A DNA stretch of 50,717 nucleotides from Candidatus Merdicola faecigallinarum. GTDB taxonomy: Bacteria > Bacillota > Clostridia > TANB77 > CAG-508. A model generated the notes under the pieces. It had not been told where the DNA came from. It saw only the letters and a program-made list of their open reading frames with translations, and searched no databases. The stretch lies in contig DVNH01000015.1 of NCBI GenBank assembly GCA_018714565.1, positions 1 to 50,717 of the forward strand. Reading direction: 5' to 3'. Shown one piece after another: positions 10,704 to 20,831 of the stretch. The position numbers were made by a program, and so were the translations under genes. The stretch's first letter is position 1. Every line of letters starts with the position of its first letter.

Positions 10704-11546
10704 ATGAATAATATGAAAGTATATGCTTTTGTAGGACCATCTGGAACAGGAAAAAGTTATCGAGCACAAATGGTTGCAAGTGAAAATAATATTAATTTTA
10801 TTATCGATGATGGGCTTTTTATCAAAGATAATGAGATTATTGCGGGAGAATCCGCCAAAAAAGCGCCTACAAAAATAGAAACAGTAAAAAAAGCTTTATT
10901 TATACAAAAAGAGCAAAGAGAAGAAATGAAAAAAGCAATAAAGCAGTATAAGCCAGAAAGAATTTTAATTTTAGGAACTTCGGATGGAATGGTTCAAAAA
11001 ATAGCACAAAACTTAAATTTGCCACCAATCGAAAAAATCATTTATATCCAAGAAATTGCGACGCCACAAGAAATTCAAGAAGCAAGAAGAAGTAGAGTAA
11101 CAGAAGGAAAACATGTTATTCCTGTACCAACTTTTGAAATAAAAAAAGATTTTTCAGGTTACATATTAGATCCACTTCAAATTTTTAAATTTAAGGGAAG
11201 AGGAGCAAAACCATATATTTCAGAAAAATCAATTATAAGACCTACTTTTAGTTATATGGGAAATTTTACGATTTCAGATACTGTTTTTAGACAGCTTACC
11301 GAATATCTAGCAAAAAGAGAGAAAGCAATCTTTCGAGTATTAAAGACAAGAGTTGAAAATTATGGAGAAGGGCCAAGCATCTATTTAGAAGTGATGGTAG
11401 AGTATGGCTATAATGTAATTGATGCAGTAGAAAATTTTAAAGCAAAAGTCATTCGAGAGATCGAAAAACAAACAACAATGAATGTAAAATCGATGGATAT
11501 TGTAATTAAAGGAATTCATATGCCAGAACAAGAAAGGAAGGAATAA
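10704..11546 (+). CDS. P-loop NTPase domain fused to a C-terminal Asp23/Gls24-like domain
   Basis: Walker A GPSGTGKS near N-terminus; C-terminal GNFTISDTVFRQL...VMVEYGYNVIDAVENFKAKVIREIEKQTTMNVKSMDIVIKGI resembles Asp23. Confidence 0.7.
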   Translation: MNNMKVYAFVGPSGTGKSYRAQMVASENNINFIIDDGLFIKDNEIIAGESAKKAPTKIETVKKALFIQKEQREEMKKAIKQYKPERILILGTSDGMVQKIAQNLNLPPIEKIIYIQEIATPQEIQEARRSRVTEGKHVIPVPTFEIKKDFSGYILDPLQIFKFKGRGAKPYISEKSIIRPTFSYMGNFTISDTVFRQLTEYLAKREKAIFRVLKTRVENYGEGPSIYLEVMVEYGYNVIDAVENFKAKVIREIEKQTTMNVKSMDIVIKGIHMPEQERKE

Positions 11547-11548
11547 AG

Positions 11549-12223
11549 ATGGCTTTTATTGTAGCAATTGATGGCCCAGCTGGAAGCGGAAAAGGAACTA
11601 TAACAAAATTAGTAGGAGAAAAACTAGGCTTAGTAAATATTGATACTGGTGCAACATATCGATGTGTAACATTAGCAGCACTTCAAAAAGGTTATACATT
11701 AGAGCAAGAAGAAAAGATAGTGGAATTATTAAATGAGATACAGATCGAATTAAAAAAAGAAAATGGAAAAGAGAAATTTTATCTAAATCATATCGATGTA
11801 ACAGATGAAATAAGAACACCAAAGGTGAATGCAATGGTTTCTCAAGTATCTCATATTCCACAAGTTAGAGATAATATGGCAAACTTCCAAAGAAAGATGG
11901 CAGAAGGTAAAGATGTTATTATGGAAGGAAGAGATATTGGAACAAATGTATTTCCAAATGCAGATGTTAAAATATATTTAGATGCAACACCGGAAGAAAG
12001 AGCCAAAAGAAGGATTTTGCAAAACCAAGAAAAGGGAATAGAATCAACCTATGAAGAGATATTAGAAAATATAAAATTTAGAGATCACAATGATAAAACA
12101 AGTAGTGTAGCACCATTAAAACAAGCAGAGGATGCGATATATGTTGATTCGAGTCATTTAACAATAGAAGAAGTAACAGATAAGATTATTAAAATAATAC
12201 AAGAAAGAAGAGAAAAGAAATGA
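11549..12223 (+). CDS. cmk: (d)CMP kinase
   Basis: IAIDGPAGSGKGTITKLVGEKLGLVNIDTGATYR; EGRDIGTNVFPNADVKIYLDA. Confidence 0.96.
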   Translation: MAFIVAIDGPAGSGKGTITKLVGEKLGLVNIDTGATYRCVTLAALQKGYTLEQEEKIVELLNEIQIELKKENGKEKFYLNHIDVTDEIRTPKVNAMVSQVSHIPQVRDNMANFQRKMAEGKDVIMEGRDIGTNVFPNADVKIYLDATPEERAKRRILQNQEKGIESTYEEILENIKFRDHNDKTSSVAPLKQAEDAIYVDSSHLTIEEVTDKIIKIIQERREKK

Positions 12224-12828
12224 AAACATTTTTTAAGAAGATTTTAAGAGTGATTGTAAGATCTGCAATATATGCATATTGTAAAGTAGTATATCGATTA
12301 AAAGTAACAGGAAAAGAAAATATTTTAAAAGAAGGACCTGTTATTTATTGTGGAAATCATCGAACCTATTTAGATCCACCATTAATTGTTATTACAGCTA
12401 GGAGACATGTAAGATTTTTGGCGAAAGAAGAGCTAAAGAAAAATCCGTTATTTGCTTTTTTAGGTGTTGTATTTGAAGGAATTTATGTAAAACGTGATAA
12501 TAAAGATATATCAGCATTAAAGACAACATTAAAAGCATTAAAAAATGGGGAATGTGTAGCGTTGTTTCCAGAGGGAACAAGAAATGGCTTAGAAAAAGGA
12601 GAAGATGTAAAAGAAGGAGCTGCTTTCTTCGCATTAAAAACAGGAGCAAAAGTACAACCTGTTGGAATTTATGGAGGAGAAAAGCCTTTTAAGAAAGTAT
12701 ACGTAAATTATGGAAAGCCAATGGATTATTCTGAATATGCTTCTAAAAATCCAGATAAAGAAACTTTAGAAAAAGTAAGTAAAGATATCATGGATAACAT
12801 AATAAAGTTGACAAAAGAGCCACAGTAA
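12220..12828 (+). CDS. plsC: 1-acyl-sn-glycerol-3-phosphate acyltransferase
   Basis: GNHRTYLDPP (NHxxxxD) and FPEGTRNG motifs. Confidence 0.93.
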   Translation: MKTFFKKILRVIVRSAIYAYCKVVYRLKVTGKENILKEGPVIYCGNHRTYLDPPLIVITARRHVRFLAKEELKKNPLFAFLGVVFEGIYVKRDNKDISALKTTLKALKNGECVALFPEGTRNGLEKGEDVKEGAAFFALKTGAKVQPVGIYGGEKPFKKVYVNYGKPMDYSEYASKNPDKETLEKVSKDIMDNIIKLTKEPQ

Positions 12829-12925
12829 GATATAATATTTTCGTGTTTTATAGACGTTTTTCATAAGAGAAACGTCATTTATTAAGATTATACAAAAGAA
12901 AGAAAAATTATAGGAAGGTGAAAGT

Positions 12926-14023
12926 ATGTCACAAGAAAATCAAGAAAGTAGTTTTGAAACTTTATTAAATGAATCAATGAAAGAAATAAATATAGAAAAA
13001 ACAGTTACTGGTAAAGTAATCGCGATTAATACCAAGGATGAAATTATTGTAGATATTGGTTATAAAGCAGATGGAATTATACCAAAAAGCGAATATTCTT
13101 TTCAAGAAGATAGTAATCCAAGAGATGAAATAAAAGTAGGAGATGAAATTACAGCAGATGTTCTAAAAATGAACGATGGCTTAGGAAATGTTTTATTATC
13201 TTATAAAAGATATCAAGCAAGAAATGCAAGAGCAGAATTAGAAGAAAGAATTAAAACAGAAACAATTTTTGAAGAAAAAATAACAGATGTTACAGAAAAA
13301 GGTTTTATTGTAAATTATAAAGGAATTCGAATTTTTATTCCAATTTCACTTTCTGGAATTACTAGAAATGAAAGTGTAGAAGAATATAAAAATAGAAAAG
13401 TAAAATTTAAAATTATAGAACATGATTTTAAAAACAGAAGAATTATTGCATCCATTAAAGCTGTTAAAGATGAAGAAACAAAAAAAGTTTTAGACGATTT
13501 TTGGAGTAAAGCTGAATTAGGAAAAGAATACGAAGGAAAAGTAACAAGTATAAGTGCTTATGGTGCTTTTGTAGAGATTGGACCAATTCAAGGATTATTA
13601 CATATTTCAGAAATGACTTGGAATCGAAATAAAACACCAAATGATATTTTAAAAGTAGGACAAAAAGTAAAAGTAAAAGCAATTGATGTAGATAAAGAAA
13701 ATAGAAGAATGAAATTATCATATTTAGAAAAAGGACCAGATCCGTGGGGAAAAATGAAATATCAAATCAATGATATTGTAACGGTAACAGTTGTAAAATT
13801 CATGCCTTTTGGAGCGTTTGTAGAATTAGAACCAGGAATTGAAGGTTTAGTACATATTTCGCAAATAGCAGAAAAAAGAATTACAAAACCAGAAGAAGAA
13901 CTAAGTTTAGGTCAAAAGGTAAATGCTAAAATTATTGATATTAATTGGGAAAATAAGAAAATAGAATTATCCGTTAAAGAACTAGAAGGAACTAGTCACG
14001 AATATAAAGAGGAAAAGGAGTAA
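12926..14023 (+). CDS. rpsA: S1 RNA-binding domain protein (30S ribosomal protein S1-like)
   Basis: Repeated S1 domains: GKVIAINTKDEIIVDIGYKADGIIP, GKVTSISAYGAFVEIGPIQGLLHISEM, VVKFMPFGAFVELEPGIEGLVHISQIA. Confidence 0.9.
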   Translation: MSQENQESSFETLLNESMKEINIEKTVTGKVIAINTKDEIIVDIGYKADGIIPKSEYSFQEDSNPRDEIKVGDEITADVLKMNDGLGNVLLSYKRYQARNARAELEERIKTETIFEEKITDVTEKGFIVNYKGIRIFIPISLSGITRNESVEEYKNRKVKFKIIEHDFKNRRIIASIKAVKDEETKKVLDDFWSKAELGKEYEGKVTSISAYGAFVEIGPIQGLLHISEMTWNRNKTPNDILKVGQKVKVKAIDVDKENRRMKLSYLEKGPDPWGKMKYQINDIVTVTVVKFMPFGAFVELEPGIEGLVHISQIAEKRITKPEEELSLGQKVNAKIIDINWENKKIELSVKELEGTSHEYKEEKE

Positions 14024-14029
14024 GCTTAA

Positions 14030-15844
14030 ATGATAAACGAAAAAATAAGAAACATAGCAATTATTGCACACGTAGATCATGGAAAAACAACATTAGTAGA
14101 TGCACTATTAAAACAAAGTCATATTTTTAGAGAAAATGAACAAGTAGCTGAAAGAATTATGGATTCTAACGATCTAGAAAAAGAAAGAGGAATTACGATT
14201 CTTTCTAAAAATACTTCTGTTATGTATAATGGGATTAAAATTAATATTGTTGATACTCCAGGACATGCAGATTTTGGAGGAGAAGTAGAAAGAGTATTAA
14301 AAACAGTAGATGGAGTTTTACTTTTAGTAGATGCATTTGAAGGACCAATGCCACAAACAAGAGAAGTATTAAAAAAATCATTAGCACTAAATTTAAAACC
14401 AATTGTAGTTATTAACAAAATTGATCGTCCAGGGGCAAATCCTGAAAAGGTTGTAGATCAAGTGATTGAATTATTTATTGAATTGAATGCAACAGATGAG
14501 CAATTAGATTTTCCAGTAATTTATGCTTCTGCTAAAAATGGAATTGCAAAAATGAATCTACAAGACGATACTGATAATATTAATTGTATTTTTGAGACAA
14601 TTATTAAGGAAATTAATCCACCAGCATGTGAGGAAAATGGTCCTGTTCAAATGTTAGTATCTAACATTGACTACGATGATTATGTAGGAAGAATTGCAGT
14701 AGGAAGACTAGAAAGAGGAATTATAAAAGCTAATATGCCGGTTGCTGTATGCAAGAAAGATGATAAAGTAGTAAATAGTAGAATTGTAAAATTATATACT
14801 CATGTTGGATTAAATAAAGTAGAAGTAGAAGAAGCAAAAGCAGGAGATATTATTGAAGTATCTGGAATTGCTGATATTAATATTGGAGAAACAATTTGTG
14901 CAATGGATCATCCTGAAAAAATAGATTTTGTAGATATTGATGAGCCAACAGTTTCAATGACTTTTAGTGTAAATAACGGACCACTAGCTGGAAGAGAGGG
15001 ACAATTTATTACATCAAGACATATTCGTGATCGTTTGTTTAAAGAACTAGAAAGAAATGTAAGTTTACGTGTAAAAGAAACAGATTCTGCAGATTCTTTT
15101 GAAGTATCAGGACGTGGAGAATTACATTTATCTGTATTAATTGAAACAATGAGAAGAGAAGGATTTGAGCTTTTAGTATCAAGACCAAAAGTTATTTTTA
15201 AAGAAATAGATGGTGTAAAATGTGAACCAATTGAAAGATTGGTTGTAAACGTACCAGATGATTGTATTGGAAATGTAATTGAAAAATTAGGAAAAAGAAA
15301 AGCAGAAATGGTTAATATGGAACCAGCAGAAGAAGGTCATACCAAAGTAGAATTTAAAATACCAGCAAGAGGTCTTATAGGATATAGAACAGAATTTATG
15401 ACAGATACAAAAGGAAATGGAACAATGAACCATATATTTGATTGTTATGAACCATATAAAGGTGATGTTGTATCTAGAGTAAGAGGAACGATTGTTGCAT
15501 TTGAAGCTGGAAAATCAGTAACTTATGGATTATATAATGCGCAAGACAAAGGTGATTTATTCATAGGACCTGGAGTAGAAGTATATGAAGGTATGATTGT
15601 AGGAATTAACTCAAGACCAGAAGACTTAGCAATTAATGTATGTAAAGAAAAACATTTAACCAATACAAGAGCTTCTGGATCAGATGATGCTTTAAGATTA
15701 GTACCACCAATTCAAATGTCTTTGGAAAAAGCAATTGAGTTTATACAAGATGATGAACTAGTAGAAATTACTCCTAAGAGTATTCGTTTAAGAAAGAAAA
15801 TATTAGACACAAAGACAAGAGAAAGAGAAGCAAGAAGAGGATAA
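14030..15844 (+). CDS. typA: Translational GTPase TypA/BipA
   Basis: IAIIAHVDHGKTTLVDALLKQS, ERGITILSKNTSV, DTPGHADFGGEVERV, GRGELHLSVLIETMRREGFEL. Confidence 0.97.
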   Translation: MINEKIRNIAIIAHVDHGKTTLVDALLKQSHIFRENEQVAERIMDSNDLEKERGITILSKNTSVMYNGIKINIVDTPGHADFGGEVERVLKTVDGVLLLVDAFEGPMPQTREVLKKSLALNLKPIVVINKIDRPGANPEKVVDQVIELFIELNATDEQLDFPVIYASAKNGIAKMNLQDDTDNINCIFETIIKEINPPACEENGPVQMLVSNIDYDDYVGRIAVGRLERGIIKANMPVAVCKKDDKVVNSRIVKLYTHVGLNKVEVEEAKAGDIIEVSGIADINIGETICAMDHPEKIDFVDIDEPTVSMTFSVNNGPLAGREGQFITSRHIRDRLFKELERNVSLRVKETDSADSFEVSGRGELHLSVLIETMRREGFELLVSRPKVIFKEIDGVKCEPIERLVVNVPDDCIGNVIEKLGKRKAEMVNMEPAEEGHTKVEFKIPARGLIGYRTEFMTDTKGNGTMNHIFDCYEPYKGDVVSRVRGTIVAFEAGKSVTYGLYNAQDKGDLFIGPGVEVYEGMIVGINSRPEDLAINVCKEKHLTNTRASGSDDALRLVPPIQMSLEKAIEFIQDDELVEITPKSIRLRKKILDTKTREREARRG

Positions 15845-15856
15845 AAGAAAAAAAGT

Positions 15857-15884
15857 GACAGTAGAAAAATTACTGTCCCTTTTT
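15857..15884 (+). terminator. Terminator hairpin downstream of typA
   Basis: GACAGTA/TACTGTC stem followed by CCCTTTTT. Confidence 0.75.
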
Positions 15885-15940
15885 CATGTTTTTTAGAAGT
15901 GAATGGAATTTTTATCATTATGAAGTAAATCTAAAGAGAT

Positions 15941-16597
15941 ATGACAAAAAAAGAAAGGAGAAAATCGTATCATATAGAGGAATGTATACGAGCAAAGCAA
16001 ATGAATCGAAAAGAATTAGAAAAAATAAAAGAAAAAGCATTGGAGGATCATATTCCTATTATTATGGATGAAACGTTAGAAGTAATTGACGAATTATTAG
16101 AAGGAAAAAAATTAAATCGAATTTTAGAAATTGGAACTGCTGTTGGATATTCTGCTATTTGTTTTTCTAAATATTTAGAAGATGATGGAATGATTGATAC
16201 AATAGAAAGAGATCCCGATCGTGTGAAAGAAGCAAGAAAAAATATAAAGAAGGCAGAAGTGGAACAACAAATTCAAATTTATGAAGGAGATGCAGTAGAA
16301 ATCTTACCTACATTAAATCAAACTTATGATTTAGTCTTTATTGATGCAGCAAAAGGAAAATACCCATTCTTTTTGATGCAAGCGAAAAGAATGCTAAAAG
16401 AAAAAGGAATTATTCTAGCAGACAATATTTTATATAAGGGATATGTGTTAAGTGACTATAATAAACACAAGCAAAGAACCGCAGTAAGAAATTTAAGAGA
16501 ATATATTAAAGAAACAACAGAAGATCCTGAACTAGATACTAAAATTGTAGAAGTAGGAGATGGCCTAGCTATTAGTAAAAAAATAAATAGCAAATAG
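15941..16597 (+). CDS. Class I SAM-dependent O-methyltransferase (TrmR/YrrM-like)
   Basis: ILEIGTAVGYSAICFSKYL, DLVFIDAAKGKYPFFL, ADNILYKGYV motifs. Confidence 0.85.
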   Translation: MTKKERRKSYHIEECIRAKQMNRKELEKIKEKALEDHIPIIMDETLEVIDELLEGKKLNRILEIGTAVGYSAICFSKYLEDDGMIDTIERDPDRVKEARKNIKKAEVEQQIQIYEGDAVEILPTLNQTYDLVFIDAAKGKYPFFLMQAKRMLKEKGIILADNILYKGYVLSDYNKHKQRTAVRNLREYIKETTEDPELDTKIVEVGDGLAISKKINSK

Positions 16598-16612
16598 AAA
16601 TAAAATGAAGAG

Positions 16613-16652
16613 AACCCTCATGATTAAAACAATTCGTTTTATCCTGAGGGTT
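16613..16652. terminator. Bidirectional terminator between convergent genes
   Basis: AACCCTCA ... TGAGGGTT stem, inner AAAAC/GTTTT pairing, T-rich flank. Confidence 0.75.
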
Positions 16653-16658
16653 TAAATT

Positions 16659-17585
16659 TTATAGGTCTCTTGGATCAAGGCTATATCCTGTTTTATCAGA
16701 TAATTTATCAACAATTTCTTTCGAAAAACCAGGATGTTCTGCAAATTTAGGTTGGAATTTGTGAAAGGTATTTTCGAACATTCCGGCAACATAAAGCTTT
16801 TGATTTTTTCCTGAAAAGTAAATATAATGAGCTAAATCATCTTCTGAAAGATCTTCAACAGAATCTGGAAAAACAAGTTGTTTGCCGTTTCGATGATCGT
16901 GAGAAGCTGGACCAGTTCTTGCTAAGTTATAAGAATGCATAGATTTTGTTTGCCATTCTAAATACCATAAAGGAAATTTTGTACTACCAAAGGTAATATG
17001 CCTTGCAATATATTCGTCGCTTGTATTATAGTCACGATCTCGATCAGCGATATGATAAAGTCCATAATTCTTTTTAAAATAAGGATCATTTGGTAGTGTA
17101 GATAAAAATTCAAACATTTTTTCTGCTATTTTTATTTCGCAAATATCATTTGCAGTTTCATATTGTTCTCTTCGAATTTTTTCAATTAATGCTAAATCTT
17201 CTTTGCGGATTTTATAGTTAGGATCATTTTCCTTCGCTTGTTTATGGGAAAGAATGGCTTCTTCTAAGTTTTGATGTGCTATTTCTCTTCTTTTTAAAAA
17301 GGCAGAAACTCCAAGCGATTCTGGAACATTATCCTTTACATGTAGAATAACGGTTTTTGATCCATAGATATCATAAATGTCTTTGTCTTGAGAAGCTTTT
17401 TTCTTATAACTATTTTTTCCTTTAATTCTTGTTTTATTTTCTGTATCAACACCAGGAAAATTTTTTTCTAATGCTACACAAACATCATAAAAAAATTTAC
17501 ATGTAAAATTGAAATAGTCTACATCAGTGACCATTTCATATTGTTTCATATAACGTTCTAATTTTAAACTTTCTTTAAAATCCAT
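16659..17585 (-). CDS. Hypothetical protein with a divergent RelA/SpoT-like nucleotidyltransferase signature
   Basis: TRIKGKNSYKKK...DIYDIYGSKTVIL resembles the RSH R-x-K...S-x-x-K...D-I-x-G-x-R block; LEWQTKSMHSYNLARTGPASHDHRNGK resembles RSH E-x-Q-I-R-T-x-x-M-H-x-x-A-E-x-G-x-A-x-H-x-x-Y-K. Confidence 0.5.
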   Translation of the reverse strand: MDFKESLKLERYMKQYEMVTDVDYFNFTCKFFYDVCVALEKNFPGVDTENKTRIKGKNSYKKKASQDKDIYDIYGSKTVILHVKDNVPESLGVSAFLKRREIAHQNLEEAILSHKQAKENDPNYKIRKEDLALIEKIRREQYETANDICEIKIAEKMFEFLSTLPNDPYFKKNYGLYHIADRDRDYNTSDEYIARHITFGSTKFPLWYLEWQTKSMHSYNLARTGPASHDHRNGKQLVFPDSVEDLSEDDLAHYIYFSGKNQKLYVAGMFENTFHKFQPKFAEHPGFSKEIVDKLSDKTGYSLDPRDL

Positions 17586-17640
17586 AGTTTTTCCCTCTTT
17601 TTATTTTATGATAGGAATAGAAAAAATATTACAAAATTAT

Positions 17641-18255
17641 TCATATTAAGTAATGTATACTAGAAAATACTGTATCAACAACTAATATTAATGTAAAAAT
17701 AGTAACTAAATTAATTTGAAACCAAAAAGGAAATTTATTTAAAAATTTAGTTACAATCTTTTTTACAAATGGATGTACATAGTGAATAAATATTAAACCA
17801 GCAATTCCCCAAAAAAAAGTATAAAGAATGCTAATTCTACCGTTTAGATTTAGAAAATCATTTGTATAATCCCACCATTTTGTAGCAAAGATAGCATCTA
17901 AGCCAAAGCCAACAATATATTCAAATACAGAAAAAATAATTGCAGATAGAAGAAATAGTTTTAAAGGTTTATCTTGATAGCTTTGAATAAAAATAAGCAT
18001 GATAATTGCCCCAAAACCATAAATTGGACAAATTGGTCCAAATAAAAATCCTCTATTTGTAAAATGCCCTAATACACAAAATGAATATAAAGTTTCACTT
18101 AACCATCCTATAAAAGAATAAATAAAAAAATATAATAATAATGTTTGTGTTTTTGTTAATTGCTTGCGTACAACTAAACTAGTGCTAGTTTCCATACATC
18201 CCCCTATTAATGGATTGTTTTTAGAATACATAATATTATATAAAAAAAAACGCAT
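17641..18255 (-). CDS. Putative ABC-transporter type IV membrane protein (PF06541-like)
   Basis: SFIGWLSETLYS...NRGFLFGPICPIYGFGAI...KWWDYTNDFLNLNGRISILYTFFWG; the start is probably internal (MMETSTSL-type Met at the GGGG RBS) rather than the first Met. Confidence 0.8.
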   Translation of the reverse strand: MRFFLYNIMYSKNNPLIGGCMETSTSLVVRKQLTKTQTLLLYFFIYSFIGWLSETLYSFCVLGHFTNRGFLFGPICPIYGFGAIIMLIFIQSYQDKPLKLFLLSAIIFSVFEYIVGFGLDAIFATKWWDYTNDFLNLNGRISILYTFFWGIAGLIFIHYVHPFVKKIVTKFLNKFPFWFQINLVTIFTLILVVDTVFSSIHYLI

Positions 18256-18434
18256 TTTGTAAATGTTTTCAACGGATTGTAATGAATAAAAGTGAAATAG
18301 TAAAAAGAAAAAAACAGTAAAAAGTATGAAAGAAAATTTTCAAAAATAAAAATCTTAAGAATTGAAAAAAATAATACACAAAAATCAAAAAAGTAGTATA
18401 ATAGGGAAAAAATAAAATAAAGGGGGAAAATAAT

Positions 18435-19160
18435 ATGATTCAAATTCAAAATTTAACAAAATCCTATGTAAAAGACAAGAAGTCAGTAGATAATTTGAAT
18501 TTAGAAATAAAGGATGGAGAGATTTTTGGATTTTTAGGCCCAAATGGTGCGGGAAAAACAACAACCATAAAAATGATTACAGGAATTTTGAATCCAGATG
18601 AGGGAGATATTTTGATTGATGGTAAGAGCATTCAAAAAGACCCTTTAGAAGCAAAGAAAAAATTTGGCTTTGTACCAGATAGTCCAGATATGTTTCTAAA
18701 GTTAAAAGGAATTGAATATTTAAACTTTTTGGCAGATATCTATGAAATTTCAGAGGACACAAGAAAAGAAAGAATTCAAGTCTTAACAGCAAAATTTGAA
18801 ATACAAGATGCTTTAAATAGTCAAATACAGAGCTATTCTCATGGTATGAGACAGAAAATTGTAATCTGTGGAGTTTTACTAAATAATCCTAAAAATTGGA
18901 TTTTAGATGAGCCAATGACAGGACTTGACCCAAAGTCTTCATTTGATTTAAAAGAAATGATGAGGAAACATACTCAAGAAGGAAATAGTGTATTTTTTTC
19001 TACACATGTATTAGAAGTTGCAGAGAAATTATGTGATAGGGTAGGAATTATTAATAAGGGAAAATTAGTTTTTGTAGGAACTTTTGAAGAAATGAAAGAA
19101 AAATTCAAAGAGAATAAATCATTAGAAGAATTATTTTTGGAGATTACAGAACATGAATAA
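18435..19160 (+). CDS. ABC transporter ATP-binding protein
   Basis: GPNGAGKTTTIKMI Walker A, YSHGMRQK signature, NWILDEPMTGLDP Walker B. Confidence 0.95.
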   Translation: MIQIQNLTKSYVKDKKSVDNLNLEIKDGEIFGFLGPNGAGKTTTIKMITGILNPDEGDILIDGKSIQKDPLEAKKKFGFVPDSPDMFLKLKGIEYLNFLADIYEISEDTRKERIQVLTAKFEIQDALNSQIQSYSHGMRQKIVICGVLLNNPKNWILDEPMTGLDPKSSFDLKEMMRKHTQEGNSVFFSTHVLEVAEKLCDRVGIINKGKLVFVGTFEEMKEKFKENKSLEELFLEITEHE

Positions 19161-20817
19161 AAAAGTAATTACCCTTACAAAAATTTTCCTAAAAACTTCC
19201 TTCCAAGGTATGGAATTTCAAAAACAAAAAAGTAAAAATAATAAAAATATTGGATATATCATTTTATATGGAATTTTATTTCTTTATTTAGCTGGTTTAA
19301 TTGGTATTATGAGCTACGGTATGATTCATATGCTTGCAAGTATAGGGCAAGAAAAAGTATTCTTAGGTTTATTCTTTTTAGTGTTAGCCGCTTTTATGCT
19401 AATACAAAATATTTTTTCCAGCCTTAACGTACTGTACTTTGCAAAAGATATAGAATATTTATTACCATTACCAATAAAGCCAAGAGAGATGGTTCAAGCA
19501 AAATTAAATACCATTTTAATAACAGAATATATTATGGAACTTATTATAGGAATTACTCCGCTTATCATTTATGGAATTCTAACAGGAGCAGGTATTTTAT
19601 ATTATTTCGCAATGATTATAATATTACTTGTATTTCCTATTTTGCCAGTTCTTATATCTACTCTAATAATTATGATTATCATGGCATTTTCAAAGTTAAC
19701 AAAAAATAGAGATAAATTTCAATTAATTACTAGTTTAATTGCAATTGTGTTTATCGTAGGAATTCAATTTGCAATAGGAGGAAAAGATTATTCAGAAGAA
19801 CAAATGGTTCAGCAATTATTAAAAGCAAATGGAATGGTAGAGATGATAACTCCTTATTTTGTTACAATTGATCCTGCTATTCAAGCCTTAACTGCTAGTA
19901 ATTGGTTAGGCGCATTTATTGAAATTATAAAAATAATTGCTATTTCAGCTGGTGCATATATTATCTTTCTTTTAGCAGGTACAAAATTATATCTAAAAGG
20001 TGCTGTAGGAAGTTTAGTAGGAGCATCTAAAAAAGTTAAAAAATTAAAGGAAAAAAATGCATATCGAAAAAATAAAGTGGGAATAAGCTATGTAAAAAAA
20101 GAATTAAAAATATTAATTCGAAATCCAATCTATTTTATGCAATGTGTGCTTCCTGCACTTCTAATACCAGTAGTATTTATTATTGCTGGTTTGTCAGGAT
20201 TTATGAGTCAAGAAGGAAATGTTGAGTTAAATACATTGAAGGCACAAATTCAACCATTTTTAGAAAATCCAATTACAATTTGTGTTTTACTATGTATTTT
20301 ACAATTCTTTTCTATGATGATATATGTGTCTGCAACAGCAATTTCAAGAGATGGGAAAAATGCAATTTTTGTAAAATATATACCACTTTCTTTATATAAA
20401 CAATTTATTTATAAGGCAATTCCAAATATAATAATGAGCATAATTGCAATTTTAGTTACATTAGCAGTAGCAACCTATATAATTAATTTACCAATCTCAA
20501 TTAATATTTGTATTTTTGTGATTTCATTTGTTTTAAGTGTGATCCAAAGTTATTTAATGTTATTGGTAGATTTAAAGAAACCAAAATTAGAGTGGGATAC
20601 AGAATATGCAGTAGTAAAACAAAATATGAATTTAATGTGGCCAGCTATTTTGGGAGTGGTAAATATCGGAATTATCATTGCTTTAACAATACTATTTTCT
20701 TGGCTACCATATTGGGGATATAGTATTTTATTATTTACAATTACGATTATAATTCTGTTGATACTACAAAAATATATAAAAAGAAATCAAGTAAAATTGT
20801 TTGAAAAGATTTATTAG
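19153..20817 (+). CDS. ABC-2 type permease, partner of the preceding ATPase
   Basis: Overlapping start; multiple TM segments; ~554 aa. Confidence 0.85.
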   Translation: MNKKVITLTKIFLKTSFQGMEFQKQKSKNNKNIGYIILYGILFLYLAGLIGIMSYGMIHMLASIGQEKVFLGLFFLVLAAFMLIQNIFSSLNVLYFAKDIEYLLPLPIKPREMVQAKLNTILITEYIMELIIGITPLIIYGILTGAGILYYFAMIIILLVFPILPVLISTLIIMIIMAFSKLTKNRDKFQLITSLIAIVFIVGIQFAIGGKDYSEEQMVQQLLKANGMVEMITPYFVTIDPAIQALTASNWLGAFIEIIKIIAISAGAYIIFLLAGTKLYLKGAVGSLVGASKKVKKLKEKNAYRKNKVGISYVKKELKILIRNPIYFMQCVLPALLIPVVFIIAGLSGFMSQEGNVELNTLKAQIQPFLENPITICVLLCILQFFSMMIYVSATAISRDGKNAIFVKYIPLSLYKQFIYKAIPNIIMSIIAILVTLAVATYIINLPISINICIFVISFVLSVIQSYLMLLVDLKKPKLEWDTEYAVVKQNMNLMWPAILGVVNIGIIIALTILFSWLPYWGYSILLFTITIIILLILQKYIKRNQVKLFEKIY

Positions 20818-20831
20818 AATTCAAATTAAAT

